NCBI GenBank assembly: GCA_022818135.1
Contig: JAFMSR010000008.1
Span: 10,831,358 to 10,895,357 of the forward strand
DNA length: 64,000 nt
Direction: 5' to 3'
Source: Saxidomus purpurata
Taxonomy: Eukaryota > Mollusca > Bivalvia > Venerida > Veneridae
How positions within the stretch are numbered: position 1 is the stretch's first letter; every line of letters starts with the position of its first letter. A model generated the notes under the pieces. It did not search any database. It saw nothing but the letters and a program-made list of their open reading frames with translations, and was not told the DNA's origin. Positions 47,701 through 58,887 of this stretch are shown here, piece after piece. A program made the translations under genes and the position numbers.

Positions 47701-50700
47701 CATATAAACTGAGACGATAAACAGTCTGAAAGATCATAAAGTTCTTTCTACAAGGTTGTCTTGCAGACTGTTTCAGAAAATGAAAATAGATAATTTTGAA
47801 TTATTTGTATTATTTATGATTCTAATGAATGATTTCTATTGTGATCTGTTTTATTTACAGACAATGCAAGACACTAAGAAAGGAGTGTTCATTAATAACT
47901 ATTATAAGAATTTGCCATGACAGTATTCCCTATTTATATTTCCTTCTCTGTAATGGAGAAGGTTTTTAAATTTTGCGTCTGACATTCTTGCTGAAAGTAT
48001 CTTGTCTCCCGCAGTATGGTTGAACTAGATTTTACCATGTCTTTCATTTTGTGTCTTATATCTATTTCAGCGAACAAGAATGAGAGCGCTAGTGTTGATG
48101 TTGACCTTATATGGGCACGGCTGCTAAGTTGCAGAGAATCAAGGTAATGTATACAGAGAAATTGTGGATACTGCCAAGATTAGCTTTGTGTCTTTGTCCT
48201 ATGCCAGTGAGGTAAATAGCTTGAAGGAGTGAAAGGTTTATGTGAACTAACTGGCACTAAGTGGTCAGCCGTCATTGCCATGTGTTTCATTTTCAGTCTT
48301 CAGCGACAATTTACCAGTATATAGATCTCCATTGTCAATGACCAGTGTTTGGCCCTCACAATTTAGCAGCAATTGCCCAGTGTTTAGCATTCAGTGGTCA
48401 GCAGCCATTTCCCAGTGTTTGGCCATCAATGGTCAGTAGCCGTTGCCCAGTGTTTGGCCATCAATGGTCAGTAGCCATTGCCCAGTGTTTGGCCATCGGT
48501 GGTCAGCAGCCATTGCCCCATGTTTGGCCATCAGTGGTCAGCAGCCATTTTCCAGTGTTTTTGGCCATCAGTGGTCAGTAGCCATTGCCAAGTGTTTGGC
48601 CATCAGTGGTCAGTAGTCATTGCCCAGTGTTTGGCCATCAGTGGTCAGCAGCTATTGCCCAGTGTATGACCATCAGTGGTAAGCAGCCATTGCCCAGTGT
48701 TTGGCCATCAGTGGTCAGCAGACATTTTCCAGTGTTTGGCCATCAGTGATCAGCAGCCATTGCCCAGTGTTTGGCCATCAGTGGTCAGCAGCCATTGCCC
48801 AGTGTTTGGCCATCAGTGGTCAGCAGCCATTTTCTAGTGTTTGGCCATTAATGGTCAGCAGCCATTGCCCAGTGTTTGGCCATCAGTGGTCAGCAGCCAT
48901 TTTCTAGTGTTTGGCCATCAATGGTCAGCAGCCATTGCCCAGTGTTTGCCACAGTGGTCAGCAGCCCAGTGTTTGGCCATCAGTGGTCAGCAGCCATTAT
49001 CCAGTGTTTGGCCATCAGTGGTCAGCAGGCATTTTCTAGTGTTTGGCCATTAATGGTCAGCAGACATTGCCCAGTGGATGGCCATCAGTAACTCACACCT
49101 GTTAATGAGTGAAATTCTGTTAGAATTTGGAAATATACGAATACAATCTCATCAGAAACTATATCTTAGAATCAGAACAGTTGAAATTCTGGTGTATTAT
49201 TATAATAAGTAAACAATGTCATAAAATGACAGGAGCCCTAAATGTATGACATCATGAAAATGCAGCCTGTAATATATATGTACAATGTAGTTCTAGTCTA
49301 AGTAGGACATTTAATACTGTAAGCTTATGTAATTGTAATTTCAGACAGACATAGAATGTGGACAAACATTGTTCTACTTTGTTGGAAAATTATAGAAAAT
49401 TGGTTATCACTGTAAATATTGTCATTTGTTGCACGTCAAGTATAAGGATTTAAATGCAAGACTGTAGTAAGTCTTCTACTGTTTATGTAAATTACAGCTA
49501 TACTGCATTAAAGCCTTGAGTTGTAAATGGGGGATAAAGAGCATTAAATTGAAAAATAAAGTTGTTTATATCTTTGATGTATTGAAAACAAGGAAGTTAT
49601 TTCAGGATAAATATCCTTGAAAGTTGTACGATATTTATTATGTACATTGTACCATCTTAAATTATGTATTTGGACTGAATGTCAGACTTGAAATTATGCA
49701 AGATGAAAATTTTGAAAAGCACCTGAAATATTTAAGTTTAGCATGTGTGCTAGGCTCATGATGGGCTATGGGGACTACCCTTAGTCAGGATTCTATTCCT
49801 ACATCTACATTTACTTTGATATGTTTATAAGATAGGGTTTATTATCATGTTATTATATTTATCATGTTATTACTTTTTTACATGTTATTTTATTATGATT
49901 TTCATTTGATCCTTCTGAAGTTTGTTCAGAGTGTTGTCATGGTGGAATCTGTATTGGGATTAAAACTGGGTTATTTTGGAAAAAACATGAGGGTCAAAAA
50001 GGAAGAAGACTTTTTAAACACTTTTTAGGTTACATTTCATATCATATTCAATCATCAACGAAATGTGCCAGAATGCTATTTCTTAATAAATCTTGTGCTT
50101 GGATTGAATTTTAGCCAAGTGGTGTGAACTAATGGGGTCATGAGGTTGAAAAGGAGAAAAAAATTGTGAACTGTTTGTCCGAATGTTTGTCTTGCTAAAT
50201 TCTAAGTTGGAAAGGGCCAGACAGTTGGTCACCACTTCAATTCTGAATAAAAACACAAAAATCACTGAATACTCTAGACAGCACATTTTAAACCCAGCTT
50301 TGAAGTTTTCTAGGGCAGTTGGGGTCAAAATTTAGGCTATCGGGTCAGATCAAAGGAAAACCTTTAGAGCACTGCAGACAGCATATTTTGTACCAAATCA
50401 TGGAAAGCTAAAAAGATGCATGTATTGTGAAAACAAGTTGATGGTGTATAGCCATGCTGTACAAAGTCCCCAACCAAATATGGGATCAAATGAACATATG
50501 GCCTAAGTTTAATGAAAATCCTTCACTGGGTTTGGTAGATGTCTGCACATGACCTTTGACCCAAGGAGTGACTTTGAACTTTCTGTGGCTGTTTCTCATC
50601 ATGATGAGATTTAAGATTTTACCTAAGTTTGATGAAAATTTTTCAAAGGGTTAAGGAGATATAGTCTGGTGACCTTTGGCCTTTCAGTGTAACCTTGACT

Positions 50701-53700
50701 TGGAGTGAAGCTTTGTTGAGAAAGGGATTCTTCACATTCTCTCCATGAGATTAACATTTACCCAAAGTTTCAAGAAAATCATTCGAAAGGTTTGGGAGAT
50801 TTAGAAACATGACCTTTGGCCCTAAATGTGACCTTGACTTTGAGCAGGCTTGATTCAAACATGGATATCGCATGTAATCTCCATTAGGTGAACATTTGGC
50901 TCACATTTCAGAAAGGTTATTCCAGGGGCTGAGGAGATACAGTCTTTTGACTTTTGTCTCAGACATTTTACCTTGACCTTGAGCAGGAGACTGAGAAGTT
51001 ATTTCAAAATGTAGAAGTTACAGCCCACTCACAAAATACCAGAACATAATCCTTTACTACAAGTTTGAGCCCCAAGTATGACCTTGATCTGTGATCAGTT
51101 GGGAACTAATAACTATAAAACATGACAATACTTCCTACTAAAGGTAAAATGGCTTCTTCATGCAGCTGATCAGTTATAGTACTCACGGCTGTAATAATTC
51201 CTCTCTGCTTACTATACAGTACTTTATGTAATATCACAAGTCAAAGATGTGTGTCAATATTTTTACAGGTTTCTGATGGGGGCTTCATGTGGAGGAGGGA
51301 ATATGAAAGCAGATGATATATCCTATGAAGAACTTGGTTTACGATCGCGTCATGCGTACTCCATACTTGATGTCAGAGAAATTCAAGGTCACAAGTAAGT
51401 AACAAGGCTGCAGTTCTTATAGAAATTTTAACAGCACATCATCTTAACAGATTATATTATTGTATTATGCCATTAAACTTGATAGAATTACTTTTCCATC
51501 TGAACAAGCCTGTGGGGGTGACTATATAAAAATCTTGTCCTTTTTAATTGTTTGACGGACCGTTGTCGAAGACAGTACTTGTATGCCCTTGACAAATATA
51601 ATTTTATGTGTTCACTACAATGCTTTCGGACTTTGTACAACAAAATGTAATTGTTACACCAAGTAGTTCCTCAAGATACATAACTCTGTTGAGGTTAAAT
51701 TGCAAATTATCTCCCCTTCTACATGAGTTGGAATGAGTATAATTTGTAAATATTTGCTTCAACTTAATTTAAGAATTCCTCTAATTATGTTTCTCCCCAA
51801 GACGTTGTTGTTTTCCTGATTGCATGTGTCAATGTGTCTTTGTAATGCTGTCTCCATGTCTTCTAAAACTTGGTAGGAATCTTGTGTGTGTGTCAGCTCT
51901 AAACACATTGGTCCAGTTTTTATGAAACTTGTCATTAATGATTAGTATGAAGTGTGGTTGTGCATGTCACATGTGTTTGACCTTACTGTACTTAATGCGT
52001 ACTGTTGCTAGAAAGTTTTTTCTACTTCATGTCTGAAACCATTTGTCTAAATTTCAATAAGCCATAGGAATAATCGATATGAAATGGAATTTAGTATATC
52101 ACACTTACAGGACTGGTGTTGTTGTAAAAAAAGAAATTCTTGTCTGCAAAAGTTTCATAAATAAATGAGAGAGTTGAGACATAATTATAGCTTTGCTTCA
52201 AATAGCCATCAAGTCTGCAAACTATATCATTATTAGGACTTTACTGCATGTGGCATTTATAGATCTGTTATATAATTTGTACATGTCGCTTATGTTACAG
52301 ACCAAAGATTGGGACTGGGCTCCCAGATGTAGTGCAGTATAGGTGAAATAAGTGTTTCTGTTTAACCAAACTTGGAATTAATTTTGATTTGTTTTACACC
52401 AAATTAAAGAATCAATCTTGTGCACCATTACATAACAAAAGAAACCCCCAGGCATCACCATTGACACATAAGAAGAATTGTTGGAAGTTCCCTGTGAAAC
52501 GATTTAAACTCTAAAAGTATAGAAAGATTTTGATTGCATTCTTTAAAGCATGTGATCATTGTTCATGAACATTTGAAAGTTTTCAATTCTTGTTTGAAGT
52601 TTCAAAGTTTGTTACCAGCTTCTTGTTTTTACTAGTTTTTCAATTATTTTAAAGTCACAGGATCACAATCACAAGAAGCTCTTATTTTACCAAGAAAGAT
52701 GTCTTACCAGCGGAAATGACCTTTATTTGTACCAGAAACATTCCTAGCTTTTTAAATCAATATACATGTTAGATATATAGTGCAGTAATGTTTTCAGTGA
52801 TACTGCAAAAAATAAGGAAGGCTTTCTGGCAAATCTTTTTCATGAAGAAATGACTTTAATACAAAAGACAAACATTTGTCAACATTGTTCTAGAGTGAAT
52901 AGAACATGATTCTATCATTATCATATCAGTAAATTTATTTTTCTATATCAGTAAAATCAAATGTGATCCTAGGACTTTAATTCCTATAACCTCAAGTTTA
53001 TGTTAACCTTATTATAGAGAATATTGACTGTGGTCATGTTTGAAATGAAACTTCAGTTCAGACAATTTTAAGAAAAAGCTTTATTCAAGTCATATAATTA
53101 TTAATGATAAGTGGGTCATATGACTGGTATAAGGGTAATTGTTAATACTTTACAATGCCACAGTTTCATTGTTCACTGCTAATCATTACAGTTATAGCTT
53201 GATTATTGGAAGAATAAGGAGGGCTATTGCACTAGCCTCCGCATCAGCATATACCATTAAGCGTACTTACTTCAAACTTGGCATACTTGTTTCACATGGC
53301 AATATAGACAACTGCAGCAAGTTTCATAATTATGTCAACCATATTTGCGCAGTTATAAACCTTTTTTAACTGTGGACTATTTGAAGAATCAGGAAACTAT
53401 TATACTTACCCCAGTGTTGGCGTCAGCCGTTGGTTGGTAAAGTTTTTTTGTGTGAAGTCCAATATCTTCTTCATTACTTAAGGTATTCAATTGAAACTTG
53501 CTGCACTTGCTTTTAGTCTTAGATTGTCAAGCTAGATAACTCTTTTATGAATTTAATTTAAATTATTCCCCTTGTTTGACTAAAAAAAATTGTTTAAGTT
53601 TTGCATGCAAGGTACTATCATGTACATATCTATCTCTGTAACCACTTATGGTAGTGATTTGAAACTTACCAATAGTGTTTAGGGGTATTAAGTTAGATAA

Positions 53701-56700
53701 CTTCTGACTAAATTAACTACAATTTATGGTCCTTGTTGAACTTTCATATTGGGAGTCATTTAAAACCTTAAAAATTAAGTTACCATTATAGATAGTAGAT
53801 AGATTTGACTTTTTTATGATTACAGTTTTCTAGTTTGTACTTTGAGAGTCAACGGAATTTTGGTTTGTTTAGTATTGATAAAAGTTCTGTTTTTTTAGGC
53901 ACTGAGAATAGTTGAGCATGCTGTCATGAGACAGCTCTTGTTAGTTCTTAGATTTTGTCACAAAAACTTAACCTTTTACCATTGCTATTATTTTGCAATA
54001 TTTCTTCATCAAACTTTCGAACTTTTGCTTATGACAACAGGGTTGTGATGCAGCCAAAATCTTTGAGTCAAGGTCACATTTGACAAAGCTATGTCCCTTT
54101 TTGAAGTTAGATTTTATCAACTTAAAGTTGGCTGTAATTTTGCCATTTCTTAATATTTCTTCATCAGACTTTCAAATTAGATTGCTTATGACAACATGGT
54201 TATGATGTACCCCCTCTACCAATGCCCCTCCCAACCTATACAATTACACAATATACCTATTCTCAAACAAAAAACCCATTTTACTGACAAACCTTTGAAT
54301 AGTCGAGTGTGCTGTTATGAGACAGCTCTTGTTCTTTAGCCTGACTGCACAGTGAACAGTGTAGACCATATCAGACTGCACATGTATGACGTCTAACCAT
54401 GGTCTACACTGGTCAGAAACATTTTGTCCCAGCATGTTCAAGGTTTATAATTTAAGAGATTTGGTCTTAATAAATGTACCCACTAGTAAATCTAGCATGT
54501 TTAAAGATACTGTATTCTCATATATCAATGTAAAGTTGATAATCATGCCATCTGAGGGGGGATGTGTGATTAACCAACAGTGAAAACAAGGAATTCCAAA
54601 CCTTTTTAAGAATCAAGATGACCAGTAGTGTTGATTTGTACACATTAGATGTATGTGTTAGACTTTCTTCATCTTTCCATCTGTTTGTAAAAAAGAGGTA
54701 TTTGAAAGTGTCTAACAAAGATTAGTAAAATACGTCCTTTCTTTAAATCTTGCTGTTTTAAAAATGAGAATGTGTTTTAAGTGGCTGACATTTCTGTGTA
54801 ATGATTTCAGGTTATTGAGATTACGCAATCCATGGGGGCGGTACTCGTGGAAAGGTGACTGGAGTGATGACAGTGACATGTGGAACAAAATTTCCCCGAG
54901 ATATAAGCAGGAGTTGATGCCACACGGAAGTGGCGTCGGTGTTTTCTGGATCTCACTGCCAGATCTTGTAAAGTAAGTAAATCACTTTGGTAAATACTTG
55001 TTGATCTATATTCAGATCAAATGCCATACGGAGATGAAACTTTCACAGAAAATCCTGGAGTTCACCAGGACACGCTTATTTACCCTAACCCTTTCTACTT
55101 TTGATAAAGTTCTTATCAAATTTGTTTTAATATATTTCAGGTACTTTGACAGTGTAGATGTATGTAAGGTACGGCCGGACTGGCGTGAGGCCAGAATACG
55201 GGGAAAGCTACCTAGTAACGGCAAGGACTCCCCAAAGGTTGTGAAAGTAACTGTATTTTATACAACAGAAGTGGAAATAGGAGTGTTTCAGGAAGGTGTT
55301 AGGTAGGTATTTGAAAGAATATTAAGGCTGACTTGATTAAGTTGTAAGTGATTAACATGCCTTGGTTGTATTGCAGTGCCTGGTTTGATTGACTCTTATT
55401 TGATTGCACCAACTAATCAACTATGACAATGTTTATTATTCTTGGAGTATAAGACACTGATTAATGTTTTATTCAAAATTATGATGGTCACTTTGAACGG
55501 TAATATCACTTTAACAGTCATATATGAACTGAAAGCAGCTTGAACATCTGCCTTTGAACATTGTTATAGCTCACTGAAAATTTGTATTACAAAGATAATG
55601 TAGATGAAGACATGGGAGAGATGATATTTACTCCTGTATCAGTCTTCAATAGCTCATGACATTGTAGTTTCAGAAGTTTTGTAAGAAATAATCTAATCAT
55701 TTGACAGGTAGATACATTGGAATCGGGATTGATGTACAGTACATGTGTATGTACAAACAACTGTGTAAAGCAGTCATCTGTTTTATGTGGCCTCTTTTTT
55801 TCAGCATGACTTGTGTTGAAAATGACATATTACATCTACAGGATATTTTATGACTATGTATTTTTTCAGGGGTGCTGAAGATTCAGCAAATGTTCTTGAC
55901 TTGTGTGTCCTAGTCTACAGGGAGTCTAACGCCAATACCCAAGCTTTCGAAAAATTGATCACTTGTAGTAAACGACAATTGAAGAGTTTTGTTGGTTGTA
56001 ATGTCATGTTAGAGCCGGGGGAATATGTTATCGTCACTCTGGCCTTCAATCACTGGACCAATGGTAATCCATGTTTAGTTTTGTTAAATTAAGTTTATGC
56101 TAGTTTATTAAGCTTAATTATGAAGTCACCATTTTAGAAAAAAAATCTAAAACTAGTCAAAGTGTCAGAAATGTTTTTGGTCCTTTAGAATGATCTATAG
56201 AGTGATATCTCTGCAGTGTCTTTTCTTGTCTTAGTGCAAGCTGATTATTGTCCGTTCTATCACAGACTGATCATAAACTGTGGTAATTTTTGTCAGTTTC
56301 TGTTTGTCAAGTATTAGTGTTTCACTACTTACTGCACCACTTGCATTGGTATTTTTCATTTACACCTAATGTTTTATACAGTCCAACAGTTTAATTCATA
56401 GTGTGTCCGTTTAATTTCTTCAATTATGTGATGTTGTTAACAGTTGATGGTGGGGGCCAGGATAAAGACTTTGTGTTGTCGATACATAGCTCTAAAGCTG
56501 TGATGGTGGATGAGATAGAAACAACGTCCAGTAAATATAGACATGCCTTTGCTGATGCTGTGATACAACTAGCTATTGCCCAGGGGAACAGAGAAGAGGT
56601 CAGTACTCTCCTTTCCCTTTTAGATACATATAGTATTCTCTCGTTGAAATCAATCACACCACTGGTATATTATAAGGAAGTTTTTAATACATTTTGCTTG

Positions 56701-57629
56701 GAATATTTTCAATTATTGGAAGCATACGTTTTTAACATTTCATAAACTTCAGTTATTCAGGGATAATTATACGGACATTTAAATGTTAATAGTGACTGGT
56801 GTCAACTAGCTAGAAACCTTAGTCAGACTGGGCATACATGTAGGGTGTTAAGGGTTAACAAAGGTTGAACTTAATGCACAAGGATTAGCTTTAAAGAAAG
56901 TGTTGGTGTTATAGTAATACAGTTTCTTTGCTCTCATATTCATTTTATCTGAAGGCATTTTCAACAGAGAATTTTGGTATTCATTATTACTTTTAAACTT
57001 TTTGTAGATTCGAGAGGGTGTGTCATGTTATACCTTGATGCATGGATGGTGTGGGGGATTGTTTGTAATAGAGAATAGGTTACCGTCATATTGTGTACAT
57101 GTCAAATGTGACTGCAGTGACTCCTCTAACCTCGTATCTACCAGAGGTGCTCTAGTCACCAAAGACAGTATACCTCCATTACACAGGTAAGTCAAACAAG
57201 GGAGACAACTTAGATCACTAACAGAAAAAACTGACAGTAAATTTGGTATTTTTGTAGTATCCTTTGCCTATGGGAGTTTTTTATTTACAAAAAGTATTTA
57301 GGGTATAGTAAAACTGTATGTTTTACCTTCCAACACAGTTTGAACATTTTAATTTGTGAAGAATATTTTTACTGCATTTACTAAATGCATTGAGACTACT
57401 GTTCAAATGGGAGAAATGTAAACAATGATGTATCTAACTCTACTTCAGACAAGTGATAATGGTTCTGTCACAGTTAGAGAGGATGTCACCATACCATCTA
57501 TCCAGACGTCTGCTCAATCGACCATATACAAACGGCTACGGTCTTGGAGACTGGGCGCAACCTGGTGTCAACCATGAACCTACACTGGATTTGAACATAG
57601 CTGGACTTCATATGCCATTGCCCATTTAA
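42530..57629 (+). CDS. CAPN15: Calpain-15 (small optic lobes / SOL-type calpain), complete, 12 coding exons
   Basis: The join is 42530-44701, 45389-45594, 45948-46131, 47050-47194, 48071-48143, 51269-51394, 54811-54972, 55141-55302, 55870-56063, 56444-56598, 57008-57186, 57449-57629. This gives 1312 residues, longer than human CAPN15 (about 1086) because of long Lys/Ser/Asp-rich linkers. All introns are GT-AG with matching phases. Seven RanBP2/NZF zinc fingers occupy residues 8-667. The CysPc protease core is about 745-1033, with catalytic Cys792 (GNCW), His955 (RHAYS) and Asn975 (RNPWG). The C-terminal 280 residues match the SOL-homology region ([36 protein letters not shown]). It is an intracellular cysteine protease. 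The start is fixed by an in-frame TAA at 42521 and a strong Kozak context. Confidence 0.97.
45389..45594 (+). CDS. CAPN15: CAPN15 exon 2: start of protease core, catalytic Cys
   Basis: The acceptor is TTTTCTGTTCCAG and the donor GTACGT. It encodes [17 protein letters not shown] through SQGELGNC and two bases of the Trp codon. The Cys codon is the calpain nucleophile (residue 792). The frame continues past the donor in genomic DNA, but GNCW-F is restored only by the splice to 45948. The intron 45595-45947 is unremarkable. Confidence 0.95.
45948..46131 (+). CDS. CAPN15: CAPN15 exon 3
   Basis: It begins with the last base of the GNCW Trp codon and encodes [14 protein letters not shown], then [11 protein letters not shown] and LIDDVLPC, ending in IFSQ at donor GTAAGA. 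This is the strongly conserved helix and strand set following the active-site Cys. Confidence 0.96.
46132..47049 (+). other. CAPN15 intron 3 with 32-bp minisatellite
   Basis: The intron is 918 bp. Positions 46132-46540 are plain AT-rich sequence. The second half is a tandem array (listed next), which ends 87 bases before the acceptor TTATTCTTTCAG. Confidence 0.9.
46540..46962 (+). repeat. 32-bp minisatellite, 13 units
   Basis: The unit is TGTGTTTACAGTACCAGTGT followed by TTATGTGTAAAT, with some 28-bp units. Twelve of the 13 copies carry TGTTTAC, the reverse of the forkhead core GTAAACA. Each copy also ends a TTTACAG that looks like a weak 3' splice site. Confidence 0.95.
47050..47194 (+). 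CDS. CAPN15: CAPN15 exon 4
   Basis: It encodes [20 protein letters not shown], then a segment ending [18 protein letters not shown], and ends in phase 1 at GTACAT. The string QLWV-LIEKA-AKLHG is a calpain core hallmark. Confidence 0.96.
47461..47597. repeat. Long hairpin (58-bp arms) in CAPN15 intron 4
   Basis: The left arm is 47461-47518 and the right arm 47539-47597, with a 20-base loop. Within the arms, ATATTTGCGACCGTATATAC pairs with GTATATACAGTCGCAAATAT. An unpaired related block (TTTGCGAC...GTATATACAGTCGC) lies upstream at 47371-47405. It is a foldback element of unknown class. Confidence 0.85.
48071..48143 (+). CDS. CAPN15: CAPN15 exon 5
   Basis: This 73-base exon encodes [20 protein letters not shown] and CRES, entering in phase 1 and leaving in phase 2 at GTAATG. 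DLIWA-LLS matches the family just before the FLMGAS strand. Confidence 0.93.
48335..49090. repeat. 35-bp minisatellite, about 22 units
   Basis: The unit is GGCCATCAGTGGTCAGCAGC followed by CATTGCCCAGTGTTT. Because 35 is not a multiple of 3, three units read open in every frame, which creates repetitive ORFs (48345-49091) with no coding meaning. Confidence 0.96.
50430..51130 (+). repeat. Diverged tandem repeat with GACCTTTGGCC-type units
   Basis: Four units are spaced about 120-140 bp apart, marked by GACCTTTGACCCAAGGAG (50551), GACCTTTGGCCTTTCAG (50671), GACCTTTGGCCCTAAATG (50812) and GACTTTTGTCTCAGA (50948). Each is preceded by a GA(T/A)GAAAAT-like segment. It is probably a decayed Helitron-like core. 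Confidence 0.55.
51269..51394 (+). CDS. CAPN15: CAPN15 exon 6: catalytic His
   Basis: It encodes [16 protein letters not shown], then [17 protein letters not shown], ending in GHK split at donor GTAAGT. His955 in RHAYS is the calpain general base. [11 protein letters not shown] is diagnostic of the calpain-15 branch. Confidence 0.96.
52645..52765 (-). repeat. Dispersed repeat J, copy 3 (inverted)
   Basis: Its reverse complement carries GGTCATTTCCGCTGGTAAGAC and AATAAGAGCTTCTTGTGATTG, matching 26020-26135 and more weakly 7495-7620. Confidence 0.6.
53190..53942 (+). mobile_element. Tandem-repeat element E2 with terminal hairpin
   Basis: It ends with the perfect stem GCTGTC-ATGA-GACAGC (53920-53935) followed by TCTTGTT. 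Internal blocks (AGAATAAGGAGGGCTAT, GTTTAGGGGTATTAAG, TTGAGAGTCAAC-like) are the reverse complement of E1 at 23572-24870. The left edge is approximate. Confidence 0.65.
53950..54333 (+). mobile_element. Tandem-repeat element E3 sharing the same terminus
   Basis: Two units about 157 bp apart share ATATTTCTTCATCA(A/G)ACTTTC and GCTTATGACAACA(G/T)GGTT. It ends GCTGTT-ATGA-GACAGC followed by TCTTGTT (54311-54333), almost the same terminus as E2. The core differs from E2. Confidence 0.6.
54811..54972 (+). CDS. CAPN15: CAPN15 exon 7: catalytic Asn
   Basis: It encodes [20 protein letters not shown], then [20 protein letters not shown], and ends in phase 2 at GTAAGT. Asn975 in RNPWG completes the triad. 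The following intron is only 168 bp and contains nothing else. Confidence 0.97.
55141..55302 (+). CDS. CAPN15: CAPN15 exon 8
   Basis: It encodes [19 protein letters not shown], then a linker and [10 protein letters not shown], joining the protease core to the C-terminal SOL region. It leaves in phase 2 at GTAGGT. The following intron (55303-55869) is unremarkable. Confidence 0.95.
55870..56063 (+). CDS. CAPN15: CAPN15 exon 9
   Basis: It encodes [19 protein letters not shown], then [10 protein letters not shown] and [18 protein letters not shown], ending in TN and one base at GTAATC. MLEPGEY and FNHW are family signatures of the calpain-15 C-terminus. The intron 56064-56443 is unremarkable. 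Confidence 0.95.
56444..56598 (+). CDS. CAPN15: CAPN15 exon 10
   Basis: The acceptor is GTTGTTAACAG and the donor GTCAGT. It encodes [20 protein letters not shown], then [16 protein letters not shown]. The frame stays open for about 140 bases past the donor, but the homology resumes only at 57008. The intron 56599-57007 is unremarkable. Confidence 0.93.
57008..57186 (+). CDS. CAPN15: CAPN15 exon 11
   Basis: It encodes [20 protein letters not shown], then [19 protein letters not shown] and DSIPPLH, ending in phase 2 at GTAAGT. It aligns closely with the vertebrate REGMTCYYLTHGW and DSVPPLHRQV stretches. Confidence 0.95.
57449..57629 (+). CDS. CAPN15: CAPN15 exon 12 and stop
   Basis: It encodes [20 protein letters not shown], then a divergent tail ending ...HMPLPI and TAA at 57627-57629. 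The last residues ([10 protein letters not shown]) resemble the vertebrate VAGLHGPRPL end, so the C-terminus is probably complete. Confidence 0.95.
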
Positions 57630-58885
57630 TATTTTTTATATAATGATTATTTAGAATTTTACTCCCCAAATATTTTGCTGATACATGTATGTGATTTCAA
57701 ACTATGTGATACTTATCTCCCTTAGATAAAACCATTTTACAGTGAAAATCACACAATAACTTTTGCAATTGTGTATGGCTGCAAGAAAGCTAGATTTTCC
57801 TGTGTTTTTTTATCAGAAAAGTTCTCTGCTTGCAGTAATTTTGATGCTGGTCACATGATCACACCTTATCATGTGATATCTATTTTTGGAATGAACAATT
57901 TAACTGTAAGGAGTACACTCTATAATGACGTCAGAAATGTCTCTACCTATATCTTCATATCTATACTTACTTCAGGAGCATTTTTTCATTCTGTCCTAAA
58001 TATGTTTCATCATTTATCCATTTATGATTTTACAAGGGTATAAGTGCTAGCTCTAGATTATGATTAAAGGGAGGTAATAATGATTGAGCAGGTAAAGAAG
58101 ATTAGATAGTAGGGTAACTTGCCAGCAAAGATGCCCAGCTTCATTCATTGACATTTTGTGTAGAGCTACCTCTGTGACTCTAGATTTAGACATTGTAGTA
58201 TATATATGTCAAGTGCTGTAATTCTGTGATATCTTGGAAACTAAGTTATAATAAACTGATATCTTTGTTTATAAGTTAGTCAAGTTGTATATATTTTTTC
58301 TGATTGAATATAAATGTCCATGTATTTTGGTTTTCTTTGCTCAACTGTACAGCAGGCAGTCTATTTTTCCTTTTATAACAAGTTCATGAACATATTTGTT
58401 TGTAGAATTTATTGTTACTGCATTTGTTTGTATATAGGCCACACTTGTGTGTAAGACATACCAAGAAAATATCAAAATGCCCTTATCAACAATAGAGGGA
58501 CATAATACTTCACAGTACAGTTTGGCTATACAAACAACCTGTTTTAGGGTTGTATTTATGGTAGATTTTGTCTCCTGGTTGGTGGATTTGTTTATTGAAT
58601 GTAACTCATGTAATTGTTACGCATGTGAGGCAGTCTTTTTAAACTTTAAAGAAATTTAAAGTTCAAGTACTATCATACGTTGTTGTAATCTGCAATTAAA
58701 TTTTAATGCATTGGGAATCATGACTTGTTATACAGTTTATGTAACTGGGTTTTTTCTTCTATTGATTAAATATTTTGTTTTCTTTGACAGTCAAATATTT
58801 GCTGTGCTATAAAGAGCAACATTTGCACATGACCTTTGAAAAATTTATTGAATACCAATCTGTAACTACATACTGATCTTTTTAT
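57630..58885 (+). other. Probable CAPN15 3' UTR
   Basis: This is non-coding AT-rich sequence after the stop. AATAAA at 58250-58255 is the first consensus polyadenylation signal and is followed by GT-rich sequence. A second AATAAA lies at 60878-60883, beyond element B. Which of the two is used cannot be decided here. Confidence 0.5.
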
Positions 58886-58887
58886 TT

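Larger units (their letters stand above)
48144..51268 (+). other. CAPN15 intron 5
   Basis: The intron is 3.1 kb. It holds a 35-bp minisatellite (48335-49090) and a diverged tandem-repeat element (50430-51130). The part between, 49100-50430, is AT-rich and unremarkable. Confidence 0.9.
51395..54810 (+). other. CAPN15 intron 6
   Basis: The intron is 3.4 kb. It contains dispersed repeat J (52645-52765) and two elements with the same terminal hairpin (53190-53942 and 53950-54333). Positions 51400-52640 and 52770-53180 hold nothing recognised. Confidence 0.9.

Noticed and set aside
48345..49091. Overlapping plus-strand ORFs rich in [12 protein letters not shown] repeats.
   Set aside because: They are a consequence of a stop-free 35-bp unit inside a calpain intron bounded by good splice sites.
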